Assembly (NCBI GenBank): GCA_040509055.1
Contig: JBEVLT010000239.1
Span: forward strand, 1-10,204
DNA from: JAJKIP01 sp040509055
GTDB taxonomy: Bacteria; Bacteroidota; Bacteroidia; Chitinophagales; Chitinophagaceae
Reading direction: 5' to 3'
DNA length: 10,204 bases
A model generated the notes under the pieces. The model worked only from the letters and a program-made list of their open reading frames with translations. It was not told the DNA's origin and did no database searches. Both the position numbers and the translations under genes were made by a program. Of this stretch, positions 1 through 5,943 are shown piece by piece. Within the stretch, counting starts at the first letter, position 1, and every line of letters begins with the position of its first letter.

Positions 1-791
1 AAGGCGAGCGGGAACTGGGCATCGACCCGGCCAGCGGCAAAAAGATCGTGGCCCGCATGGGCCGCTATGGTCCCATGGTGCAGATCGGTGAGGCCAGCGA
101 AGACGAAAAACCTGTTTTCGCTGCATTAAAAAGAGACCAGAGCATCGAGACCATCAACCTCGAAGAAGCGCTCGACCTGTTCAAGCTGCCGCTGCTGCTG
201 GGCGACTACGAAGGCGAGCAGATATACGTGAATGTAGGCCGGTTTGGCCCTTACGTTAAGTTCGGCGAGCAGTATATTTCCATCCCGCGGGGCGAAGAAC
301 CGCTGGAAGTGACGCTGGAAAGGGCCATCGAACTGATCACAGAAAAGCAACAGGCCGATGCGCCGATCGCACAATACGAAGGCAAACCCGTGACCAAAGG
401 CAAGGGCCGTTTCGGTCCCTTTATCAAATGGGAAGGCATGTTTATCAACGTGCCGAGACGGTACAACTTCGATGCACTGTCGCAGGCCGATATCAATGAG
501 CTGATCGATGCCAAGGTGAAGAAGGAGGCCAGCCGGTTTATCCACCAGTGGCCGGAAGAAAAAATAACCGTGGAGAATGCCCGCTGGGGTCCTGTTGTCA
601 AGTTCGGCAAAAAGATCGTCCGGATACCCAAAAAGGCCGACGATACCAAACATACAGCCGAAGACCTGAAAGACATACCGGTGGAAGAAGTAAAAAAATG
701 GATCGAAGCGGAAATACCCGGCGCATTTGGTAAAAAGAAGGAAAAAAAGCCGGCTGCTAAAAAGAAGGCCGCGCCGAAGAAAAAGAAGTAA
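1..791 (+). CDS. topA: DNA topoisomerase I, C-terminal part (5' end outside window)
   Basis: This is the 3' end of a type IA topoisomerase gene, whose product relaxes negatively supercoiled DNA. The reading frame is open from base 3, and the codons before the GTG at 48 continue smoothly into the repeats, so the gene begins outside the window and GTG 48 is not its start. Only the C-terminal repeat region is visible. Four copies of an R-[YFW]-G-P motif followed by a short beta-rich stretch begin near nucleotides 63, 240, 408 and 582, matching the TopA C-terminal repeat that binds single-stranded DNA. The catalytic Tyr and Toprim domain lie upstream, unseen. The protein ends in a Lys/Ala-rich tail (nucleotides about 732-788), probably disordered and DNA-binding. 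The stop is TAA at 789-791. I see no clear terminator after it. The family call is firm; the role of the tail is inference. Confidence 0.93.
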   Translation, partial: GERELGIDPASGKKIVARMGRYGPMVQIGEASEDEKPVFAALKRDQSIETINLEEALDLFKLPLLLGDYEGEQIYVNVGRFGPYVKFGEQYISIPRGEEPLEVTLERAIELITEKQQADAPIAQYEGKPVTKGKGRFGPFIKWEGMFINVPRRYNFDALSQADINELIDAKVKKEASRFIHQWPEEKITVENARWGPVVKFGKKIVRIPKKADDTKHTAEDLKDIPVEEVKKWIEAEIPGAFGKKKEKKPAAKKKAAPKKKK

Positions 792-1248
792 GCTGTTTAC
801 ACTTCCGCTCCTCAACAGGATATACCGGATGACCTGACTGCTGAGCAGGGAGCAACGGCAACACTATTGCCCTCAATTGTATTGAGACAGTTGAAGCCAC
901 GTGTGGAAACATTATCGATGTGTCCTTATATTGGAATTTGTTCTCATAATAGCTACATTATAAAAGCCATCATTCTGACCAAACACAATAAGCTCTGCAC
1001 TGCCAGGTAACAGAAGAGGCGATACATATCCTGAACATTTTCGATACCCGGGCAACATTCACGGAAGAACAAATAGCAGTAATGAATGTCCCCTTCTTCT
1101 ATCGCCGCATGCCGGTACCGCATCTGCCTTAGTCCGGTATAACTCCTGCTTATCGTTTTTCACAACCGCTGCTGCCCTATCCCCACCTGTGGAAAAAATT
1201 AACGACCCGTATATTATTGCAATGATGATATTGTGAAGGATTGGAACG
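792..1248. other. 457-base intergenic stretch without a convincing gene
   Basis: No tRNA, convincing ORF, riboswitch or terminator is visible between topA and the SirB1-like gene. A weak hairpin with 6-bp arms CTCAAT/ATTGAG (872-877 and 881-886, 3-base loop) lacks a T tract. A plus-strand open stretch at 992-1132 encodes a peptide ending in VPFFYRRMPVPHLP with no good start codon; it may be a gene remnant or chance. Near the downstream gene, TATTATTG at 1212-1219 matches the Bacteroidota -7 box TAnnTTTG with one mismatch, but no -33 TTG sits at the right distance. Confidence 0.5.
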
Positions 1249-2115
1249 ATGGAAACAAACAAGGAAATATCAGCTCTTTTCCACCTGATCGATGATCCGG
1301 ATGAAGAAGTATTCAGCGTGATCTCTGATAAGATCGTCGATTATGGCCGGCCTATTATTCCCAACCTGGAGCACCTGTGGGAAACCACGCCCGACAGTCA
1401 GGCGCAGGAGCGCATCGAGCTGCTGATCCACCGCCTGCATTACCGCGACCTGACGGAAGACCTGCGCCAGTGGAACGTTTCGGGTCATCACGACCTGATC
1501 CTCGGCGCGCTGCTGGTCAGCAAGTTTCAGTATCCTGAACTATCCACCACCCCGGTGCTGCAGGAAATAGAAAAAGTGCGCCGCAACATCTGGCTGGAGC
1601 TGAACAATTACCTGACCCCGCTGGAGCAGGTAAAGATCGTTACGAATATCCTGTACAGCTATTACGGTCTCAAAGGCGCCGATACCAACTACGAAGAGCC
1701 CAACGAATTCCTGCTGCACAAAACACTTGAAACCAAAAGAGGCAACCAGCTCAGCAACGGCATTCTTTACCTGCTGCTCTGCGAAATACTTGATATACCG
1801 GTAAGGGCTATCGGTATTCCCCGCCAGTTCATCCTCGCTTATTTCAAGCCCGGCTATTCAGATGAAAGCCTCGTAAACGCCCGGGAAAAGATCGAATTTT
1901 TTATCGATCCCACATCAGGGCAGGTATTCACGCACCGGGACGTGGAGAATTACTTCAGCCGCATCACGATGTCGCCGGCAGATGCGTATTTCAGACCGCA
2001 GAGGAACAAGCAGGTGATCCGTTACCTGCTGGAAGAGTTTGCCCGGTGCTTTGGCAGCGACAGGGACCAGTACAAGCAGCGGGAATTGACAGAGCTGGCA
2101 TTGCTGCTGGATTAG
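1249..2115 (+). CDS. SirB1-family transglutaminase-like protein
   Basis: A 288-residue protein of the SirB1/Transglut_core2 group, which has a transglutaminase-like fold and no well-established reaction. The N-terminal 100 residues are helical and resemble a HEAT-like lead-in. The diagnostic region is at residues 163-196: an RGN motif, a hydrophobic helix (ILYLLLCEILDIPVRAIG) and then PRQFIL. The FFIDPTSGQVF stretch at 217-227 corresponds to the IDP...G segment of the family. The usual transglutaminase Cys is absent (the motif reads QLSNG), and the position that is often His in PGHF is Gln here, so classical Cys-His catalysis seems unlikely. The start is ATG 1249, with GAAGGA at 1235-1240 as a possible ribosome binding site. 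The dps gene follows 35 bases after the stop with no terminator between, so the two are probably cotranscribed. No signal peptide is seen. Confidence 0.8.
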   Translation: METNKEISALFHLIDDPDEEVFSVISDKIVDYGRPIIPNLEHLWETTPDSQAQERIELLIHRLHYRDLTEDLRQWNVSGHHDLILGALLVSKFQYPELSTTPVLQEIEKVRRNIWLELNNYLTPLEQVKIVTNILYSYYGLKGADTNYEEPNEFLLHKTLETKRGNQLSNGILYLLLCEILDIPVRAIGIPRQFILAYFKPGYSDESLVNAREKIEFFIDPTSGQVFTHRDVENYFSRITMSPADAYFRPQRNKQVIRYLLEEFARCFGSDRDQYKQRELTELALLLD

Positions 2116-2150
2116 CCGTTCCGGCATTTTATCCTGCAATTTTATCATTT

Positions 2151-2621
2151 ATGAAAATAAACATTGGCATTTCCGAAAAAAATCGCCAGGCAGTAGCAGC
2201 GGCACTGAACCAGCTGCTGGCAGATGAACATGTACTGTACAACAAAACACGTAATTACCACTGGAGCATCGAAGGCCCCAGCTTCATGGAGCTTCACAAG
2301 TTGTACGAAGCGCAGTACACCCAGCTGGCCCAGATCATCGATGACATAGCCGAGCGCATCCGTACCATCGGTCATTATGCGGAAGGCCGGCTGAAAGAAC
2401 TGCTGAAACTGGCCAGCCTGAAGGAGCCGGTGGTACCGGTGGACCAAACGGCCCAGATCAAAAACCTGGAAACCGACCACGAAACCATCATCCAGAACCT
2501 GCGCAAACTGGTGGATGATTTCGATGAAAAATACAAGGATGCCGGCAGCACCGACTTCGTAACCGGCCTGCTCAAAACGCATGAAAAGATGGCGTGGATG
2601 CTGCGCAGCTACCTTCGCTGA
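2151..2621 (+). CDS. dps: Dps-family ferritin-like DNA-protecting protein
   Basis: This 156-residue protein is a Dps, a dodecameric mini-ferritin that oxidises Fe(II) with peroxide, stores iron and, in many species, binds DNA during stress. The intersubunit ferroxidase ligands are visible and correctly spaced: His37, His49, Glu53, Asp64 and Glu68 fit the H-x11-H...D-x3-E pattern (NYHWSIEGPSF, then DDIAERIRTIG). The C-terminal HEKMAWMLRSYL is typical. The start is ATG 2151: the frame stays open upstream to 2046, but that part overlaps the preceding gene and the Dps homology begins at MKINIG. There is no Lys-rich N-terminal tail, so DNA binding by a tail is not evident. The gene sits 35 bases after the SirB1-like gene and ends just before a strong terminator. 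No OxyR, PerR or Fur operator could be recognised by eye. Confidence 0.95.
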   Translation: MKINIGISEKNRQAVAAALNQLLADEHVLYNKTRNYHWSIEGPSFMELHKLYEAQYTQLAQIIDDIAERIRTIGHYAEGRLKELLKLASLKEPVVPVDQTAQIKNLETDHETIIQNLRKLVDDFDEKYKDAGSTDFVTGLLKTHEKMAWMLRSYLR

Positions 2622-2645
2622 CGAAAAATATAGCGGAATATTCTG

Positions 2646-2671
2646 CCGGCAGGTAAACACCTGCCGGTTTT
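2646..2671 (+). terminator. Intrinsic terminator after dps
   Basis: A perfect 9-bp GC-rich stem, CCGGCAGGT (2646-2654) pairing with ACCTGCCGG (2659-2667), has a 4-base loop AAAC and is followed by TTTT. It lies 24 bases after the dps stop and should end the SirB1-like/dps transcript. Confidence 0.87.
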
Positions 2672-2736
2672 CCTGTGTGTACCCGTTCCTTGCTGCATTG
2701 CCGGCAAATCGTTAGTTTACAGCAAAATCAGGATCC

Positions 2737-3072
2737 ATGGCCATCAGCTGGGCAGACTTTGAGAAGATCGATATGCGAACCGGGACGATCGTGGAAGTAA
2801 GCGATTTCCCCAGGGCCCGCAAACCGGCTTACCGGCTCAGGATCGACTTCGGCGAAGAGGTCGGTATCCGGCAGTCTTCGGCCCAGATCACCGCGCATTA
2901 CGCCAAAGAAGAGCTGCTGCAGCGGCAGGTGATCGCCGTGGTCAATTTCCCGCCCAAACAAATTGCCGACTTCATGAGCGAATGTCTCGTACTAGGCGTA
3001 TACGATCCGGACCACAACGTGATTTTATTACAACCGGGCAAACCGGTGGCAAACGGGATGAAGATTGGCTGA
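2737..3072 (+). CDS. csaA: CsaA-like tRNA-binding / export chaperone protein
   Basis: At 111 residues this matches CsaA, a small dimeric OB-fold protein of the tRNA-binding (EMAP/Trbp111-like) family. Bacillus CsaA was described as a chaperone linked to the Sec pathway and also binds tRNA. The N-terminal FEKIDMRTGTIVEV (residues 8-21) starts the OB fold. The segments IRQSSAQIT (44-52) and VNFPPKQIADFMSE (68-81) and the ending KPVANGMKIG are diagnostic. The start is ATG 2737, with AGGA at 2730-2733 as a possible weak ribosome binding site. A weak candidate promoter is TTG 2690-2692 and TAGTTTAC 2713-2720 (20 bases between them), with two mismatches in the -7 box. The stop overlaps the start of the downstream alkyltransferase gene by 8 bases, so the two are probably translationally coupled. 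The family is clear; which function dominates in this organism is not. Confidence 0.93.
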   Translation: MAISWADFEKIDMRTGTIVEVSDFPRARKPAYRLRIDFGEEVGIRQSSAQITAHYAKEELLQRQVIAVVNFPPKQIADFMSECLVLGVYDPDHNVILLQPGKPVANGMKIG

Positions 3073-3562
3073 AGGCTGTACCACATATTACCATTCTCCT
3101 GTCGGCCTGCTGAAAATATCGGGTACGGAACAGTATATTACGGAAGTGCTTTTTCACGATACTTCACAGAAAAACCCACCGGCAGGAAAAGATATGCCGC
3201 CGCTACTGATCCAGTGCATCGAGCAGCTGATCCAGTATTTTCACGGTGAACGAAGGATCTTCGAATTACCCATCAACCAGGAAGGTACTCGTTTCCAGCA
3301 GCAGGTGTGGAACGAACTGATGGCCATTCCCTATGGCAAAACGATCAGCTACCTGCAGCTGGCCATCCGGACCGGCGACCCCAGGGCTACACGGGCAGTG
3401 GCCAATGCCAATGGCCGGAACAACGTGTGCATCATCGTTCCCTGCCACCGCGTGATCGGCTCCAACAGGGAACTGACCGGCTATGCAGGCGGCCTGTGGC
3501 GCAAAAAATGGCTGCTGGATCATGAACTGAAAATAGCCTACGGCGTGCAGACGCTTTTCTGA
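3065..3562 (+). CDS. ogt: Methylated-DNA--[protein]-cysteine S-methyltransferase
   Basis: A suicide DNA-repair enzyme that transfers alkyl groups from O6-alkylguanine (or O4-alkylthymine) to its own Cys. Counting from TTG 3065, the 165-residue protein has a short N-terminal RNase-H-like domain starting at YYHSPVGLL (8-16), then the helix-turn-helix with Arg110 in TRAVANANG, and the active site PCHRV at 126-130 with acceptor Cys127. The following TGYAGGLWRKKWLLDHE is typical. The residue after the conserved Asn hinge is Asn120 rather than the usual Pro, and a second Cys (122) lies five residues before the acceptor. No in-frame ATG is available near the N-terminus and an in-frame stop lies at 3059-3061, so the rare start TTG 3065 is the best choice. 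It overlaps the csaA end by 8 bases. Length and motifs fit Ogt; no Ada N-terminal domain is present. Confidence 0.92.
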   Translation: MAEGCTTYYHSPVGLLKISGTEQYITEVLFHDTSQKNPPAGKDMPPLLIQCIEQLIQYFHGERRIFELPINQEGTRFQQQVWNELMAIPYGKTISYLQLAIRTGDPRATRAVANANGRNNVCIIVPCHRVIGSNRELTGYAGGLWRKKWLLDHELKIAYGVQTLF

Positions 3563-3609
3563 CAGCCCGCCAATACTTTATTTCTTTTAAAAAGGGAACG
3601 GCAGGCGCA

Positions 3610-4095
3610 TCAGGGCAGCTCATTGCCTGTAAAGGCAAACGGGAGCAGGAAGGATGTTGTATGCAATACATATATTTTTCCGCGCTGCCCGGCAAGGATC
3701 AGCCGGATCGGTTCGCTGGTGCGCGCCTCGTACTCCAGCAGCGCCTGGCGGCACATACCACAGGGCGAGATCGGGTGATCGCTTTTGATGCTTTCGCTGT
3801 CATAGCTCACCGCGATCGTATCGATAGGTACACCGGGGAATAAAGTAGCTGCATTGCCCAGCAGCACCCTTTCGGCACAGATGCCTACCGGGTAAGAAGC
3901 ATTTTCCTGGTTGGTGCCTGTGACCATGCTGCCATTCTTCATCCTGGCCACCGCGCCCACAAAAAAATTGGAATAAGGCGCATAGGCCAGTTTGGTAGCA
4001 GCCCTGGCCTGTTCCAGCAAGGTGGCATCCTGTGCGTTCAGGTCACTGCTATCGTCGTATACTTCGTACCGGAATTCGAATTTATGTTCGCTCAT
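3610..4095 (-). CDS. cdd: Cytidine deaminase
   Basis: A 161-residue zinc enzyme of the small homotetrameric cytidine deaminase class, which converts (deoxy)cytidine to (deoxy)uridine in pyrimidine salvage. The zinc site is complete: Cys73 and catalytic Glu75 in the CAER motif and Cys112/Cys115 in PCGMCRQ. YAPYSNFFVGA (38-48) is the conserved substrate-binding segment. The chosen start is ATG at 4095. The frame is open up to 4143, but those extra codons are the lepB terminator hairpin read as protein, so they are rejected. The gene follows lepB on the same strand, 59 bases downstream, with that terminator between them, so it probably needs read-through or its own promoter. A candidate -7 box, CATTTTTG (4122 down to 4115), overlaps the terminator. 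The gene is convergent with ogt, with 47 bases between the two stops. Confidence 0.95.
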   Translation of the reverse strand: MSEHKFEFRYEVYDDSSDLNAQDATLLEQARAATKLAYAPYSNFFVGAVARMKNGSMVTGTNQENASYPVGICAERVLLGNAATLFPGVPIDTIAVSYDSESIKSDHPISPCGMCRQALLEYEARTSEPIRLILAGQRGKIYVLHTTSFLLPFAFTGNELP

Positions 4096-4115
4096 ACCGC
4101 TGTCGTTAAGAAGAC

Positions 4116-4145
4116 AAAAATGCCCCTCGGCTGGAAGGGGCATTT
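4116..4145 (-). terminator. Intrinsic terminator after lepB
   Basis: Read on the minus strand, a perfect 10-bp stem AAATGCCCCT/AGGGGCATTT with an 8-base loop runs into TTTTT. It begins 10 bases past the lepB stop. It lies just upstream of the cdd start, so it separates the two minus-strand genes. Confidence 0.87.
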
Positions 4146-4154
4146 AAAGTTAGT

Positions 4155-5726
4155 TTATTTTACGATATTAAACAGCCTTTTCCATCGTGGCCCGCCGTCC
4201 CAGCTGAACCAGATCATCCAGGCCTTGCCCACGACGCGGTCTTCCGGTACAAAACCCCAGAACCGCGAGTCCTGCGACCCGTGCCGGTTGTCACCCATCA
4301 TCCAGTAATAATTCATTTTGAATGTATAGCTGGTCACCGGTTGCCCGTTCAGGTAAAACCGTCCGTCTTTCTGGTAAAAATCATTCTTTTCATATACCCG
4401 GATGGCCCGTTCGTAAATGGAATAGTTCTCCGCCGTCAGTGGCAGCACGCCTCCTTTTTTAGGAATCCACAGGGGGCCATACGCATCTACCGACCACTTG
4501 TGCAGCGTATCGTACGGGAAATAATTGAGCGTATTGAGCGTCGTTTCATAATAAGGTTCGACCTTTTTTACAAACTCCGATTTTTCCAGTATTGCCTTTT
4601 CCTTTTGCGTCAGGTTGATGATATACGTGGTATTGCCCAATTGCGATACATCGGAACTCTTTTCACTTTCATTGATCATGATGCCGATGCTCTCCAGGAA
4701 ATCTTTATCCAGGTAACGGTTGGGCTGCGCTTCCACCAGGTAATTCCGGTCTGAATACGGGGGCACGGGTTGCGGCTGGCCATTGATCATCACCGTACCG
4801 TTCACGATCTGCAGTGTATCGCCCGCTACGGCCACACATCGTTTGATATAATTATCCGTTTTATCCACCGGATGCACCACCACAGGGTAGTTGACCGGGT
4901 CGGCCAGTACTTCCAGTGCATGTTGCTTCGCCTGGAGTATACCGGGATCGGTGGAATTCATAACCGACGCCCTGCGCTTCACCGCATAGTAGGGATCCGC
5001 CGATTCAAATTCCGGGTGATGGATAACCGTATCGCCCGCCGGGAAATTGAACACAACCACATCTCCCCGTTGGGGCGCTGCGGCAAACCAGCGGATATAG
5101 GGTAGTTCGATCAGCGTTGAGTAAGATTTGCTGTTGGTAACAGGCAGGTAATTATGTACAAACGGCACGGACAGCGGCGTATTGGGGATACGCGGCCCGT
5201 AGCTGAGCTTGCTCACAAAAAGAAAGTCGCGCACCAGCAGCGTTTTTTCCATGGAGCCGGAAGGGATGGTATAAGCTTCGAAAATGAAGGTGCGGATAAG
5301 CGTGGCAGCTACCACGGCGAAAATAGCGGCATCCACCCATTCCCGCCAGCCGGCTTTCTTTTGCTTTTTTACAACTTCGGCGCCTACGTAGCGGGTATCC
5401 TTGCGGGACGCCAGCCATGGGAAATAGAAAAAGGGAAACAGCGCGGCCATGGTATGCTGGCGAAGGGAAAACTTACCAAACACCTTGGCAAACTCGATAA
5501 AAATACCGGGTGAGATAAACCAGCCTATGACAGGAATGAACTGCCAGAACACCCAGTGTTTAGGACGTTTGGCAATCTCCTGCATCACCCAGGTGTTGTA
5601 AAAAGGTATATAGGCCTTCCAGGCAGGTTGTCCAGCCAAAGGAAACAGCCTGGCCAGTCCAAAAGAAGGTAAAAAAACGAACAGGGTACCGATCAGGTAA
5701 ACGATGAGTAAATGTTGTAAAGGCAT
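4155..5726 (-). CDS. lepB: Signal peptidase I, enlarged Bacteroidota type
   Basis: A membrane-bound Ser-Lys protease that removes signal peptides from Sec and Tat substrates. The 523-residue protein is much longer than E. coli LepB (about 320). Hydrophobic segments lie at about 3-23, 57-76 and 132-150; the last directly precedes the catalytic domain. The nucleophile is Ser158 in PSGSMEKTLL. The general base is Lys295 in NYIKRCVAVAGD. The box E region GDNRHGSQDSRFWGFV begins at 478. Between the Lys box and box E there is an insertion of very roughly 130 residues (about 325-460) that accounts for much of the extra length. ATG 5726 is chosen because the N-terminal membrane segment starts there and a near-perfect promoter lies 24 bases upstream. 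A terminator follows the stop. The core call is firm; the function of the insertion is unknown to me. Confidence 0.95.
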   Translation of the reverse strand: MPLQHLLIVYLIGTLFVFLPSFGLARLFPLAGQPAWKAYIPFYNTWVMQEIAKRPKHWVFWQFIPVIGWFISPGIFIEFAKVFGKFSLRQHTMAALFPFFYFPWLASRKDTRYVGAEVVKKQKKAGWREWVDAAIFAVVAATLIRTFIFEAYTIPSGSMEKTLLVRDFLFVSKLSYGPRIPNTPLSVPFVHNYLPVTNSKSYSTLIELPYIRWFAAAPQRGDVVVFNFPAGDTVIHHPEFESADPYYAVKRRASVMNSTDPGILQAKQHALEVLADPVNYPVVVHPVDKTDNYIKRCVAVAGDTLQIVNGTVMINGQPQPVPPYSDRNYLVEAQPNRYLDKDFLESIGIMINESEKSSDVSQLGNTTYIINLTQKEKAILEKSEFVKKVEPYYETTLNTLNYFPYDTLHKWSVDAYGPLWIPKKGGVLPLTAENYSIYERAIRVYEKNDFYQKDGRFYLNGQPVTSYTFKMNYYWMMGDNRHGSQDSRFWGFVPEDRVVGKAWMIWFSWDGGPRWKRLFNIVK

Positions 5727-5749
5727 GAGCCTGGGTTTAATTTAGCGGT

Positions 5750-5780
5750 CAAATTTATTATAATAATCAGCTTATCAAAA
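5750..5780 (-). promoter_or_regulatory. Bacteroidota-type promoter of lepB
   Basis: On the minus strand TTTTG (5780-5776) is followed by 18 bases and then TAAATTTG (5757-5750), a perfect match to the -7 consensus TAnnTTTG with a correctly placed -33 TTG. Transcription would start near 5743-5745, leaving a short leader of about 18 bases before the lepB ATG. Confidence 0.8.
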
Positions 5781-5830
5781 TTCCCCTCCCGAAAGTTTTC
5801 CTAAAGCGGATGAACGGGTTATTTACTCCA

Positions 5831-5939
5831 GGTTCGGACATCAGGAGTGGTTTGAGGTTCGATGTTTGAGATTGGTGTCCAAACCAGTCAGTGTGTTATT
5901 GAATGAACGCTCTTCAAACATCGAACCCCGGACTTCAGG
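5831..5939. repeat. Inverted heptad-repeat element between the response-regulator gene and lepB
   Basis: On the plus strand three 7-base words run in phase, GGTTTGA, GGTTCGA and TGTTTGA (5849-5869). An opposite-strand array (GGTTCGA TGTTTGA on the minus strand, 5927-5914) faces it. Together they make a perfect 14-bp inverted repeat, 5856-5869 against 5914-5927, around a 44-base centre. Outside the arms CGGACATCAGG (5835-5845) and CGGACTTCAGG (5929-5939) form an 11-base direct repeat with one mismatch. The same 7-base words recur at 9510-9530 and 9679-9685. There is no T tract after the hairpin, so an ordinary terminator is not supported. Confidence 0.75.
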
Positions 5940-5943
5940 TTTT

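Noticed and set aside
872..886. CTCAAT/ATTGAG hairpin as a topA terminator
   Set aside because: The stem is weak and AT-rich, there is no T tract, and it is 80 bases past the stop.
992..1132. Plus-strand open stretch ending in VPFFYRRMPVPHLP, possibly a gene remnant
   Set aside because: It has no suitable start codon, is short, and resembles no family I can name; chance cannot be excluded.
1059..1262. Minus-strand ORF of 67 codons with a hydrophobic N-terminus in the topA-SirB1 gap
   Set aside because: It runs over the start of the SirB1-like gene, has no recognisable family and no promoter, and its hydrophobic start is the AT-rich leader read backwards.
4096..4143. N-terminal extension of Cdd starting at 4143
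   Set aside because: These codons are the lepB terminator hairpin and T tract; Cdd homology starts after ATG 4095.
5856..5927. The 14-bp inverted repeat as a terminator for the response-regulator gene
   Set aside because: It has a 44-base loop and no T tract on the minus strand, unlike the other terminators in this window.
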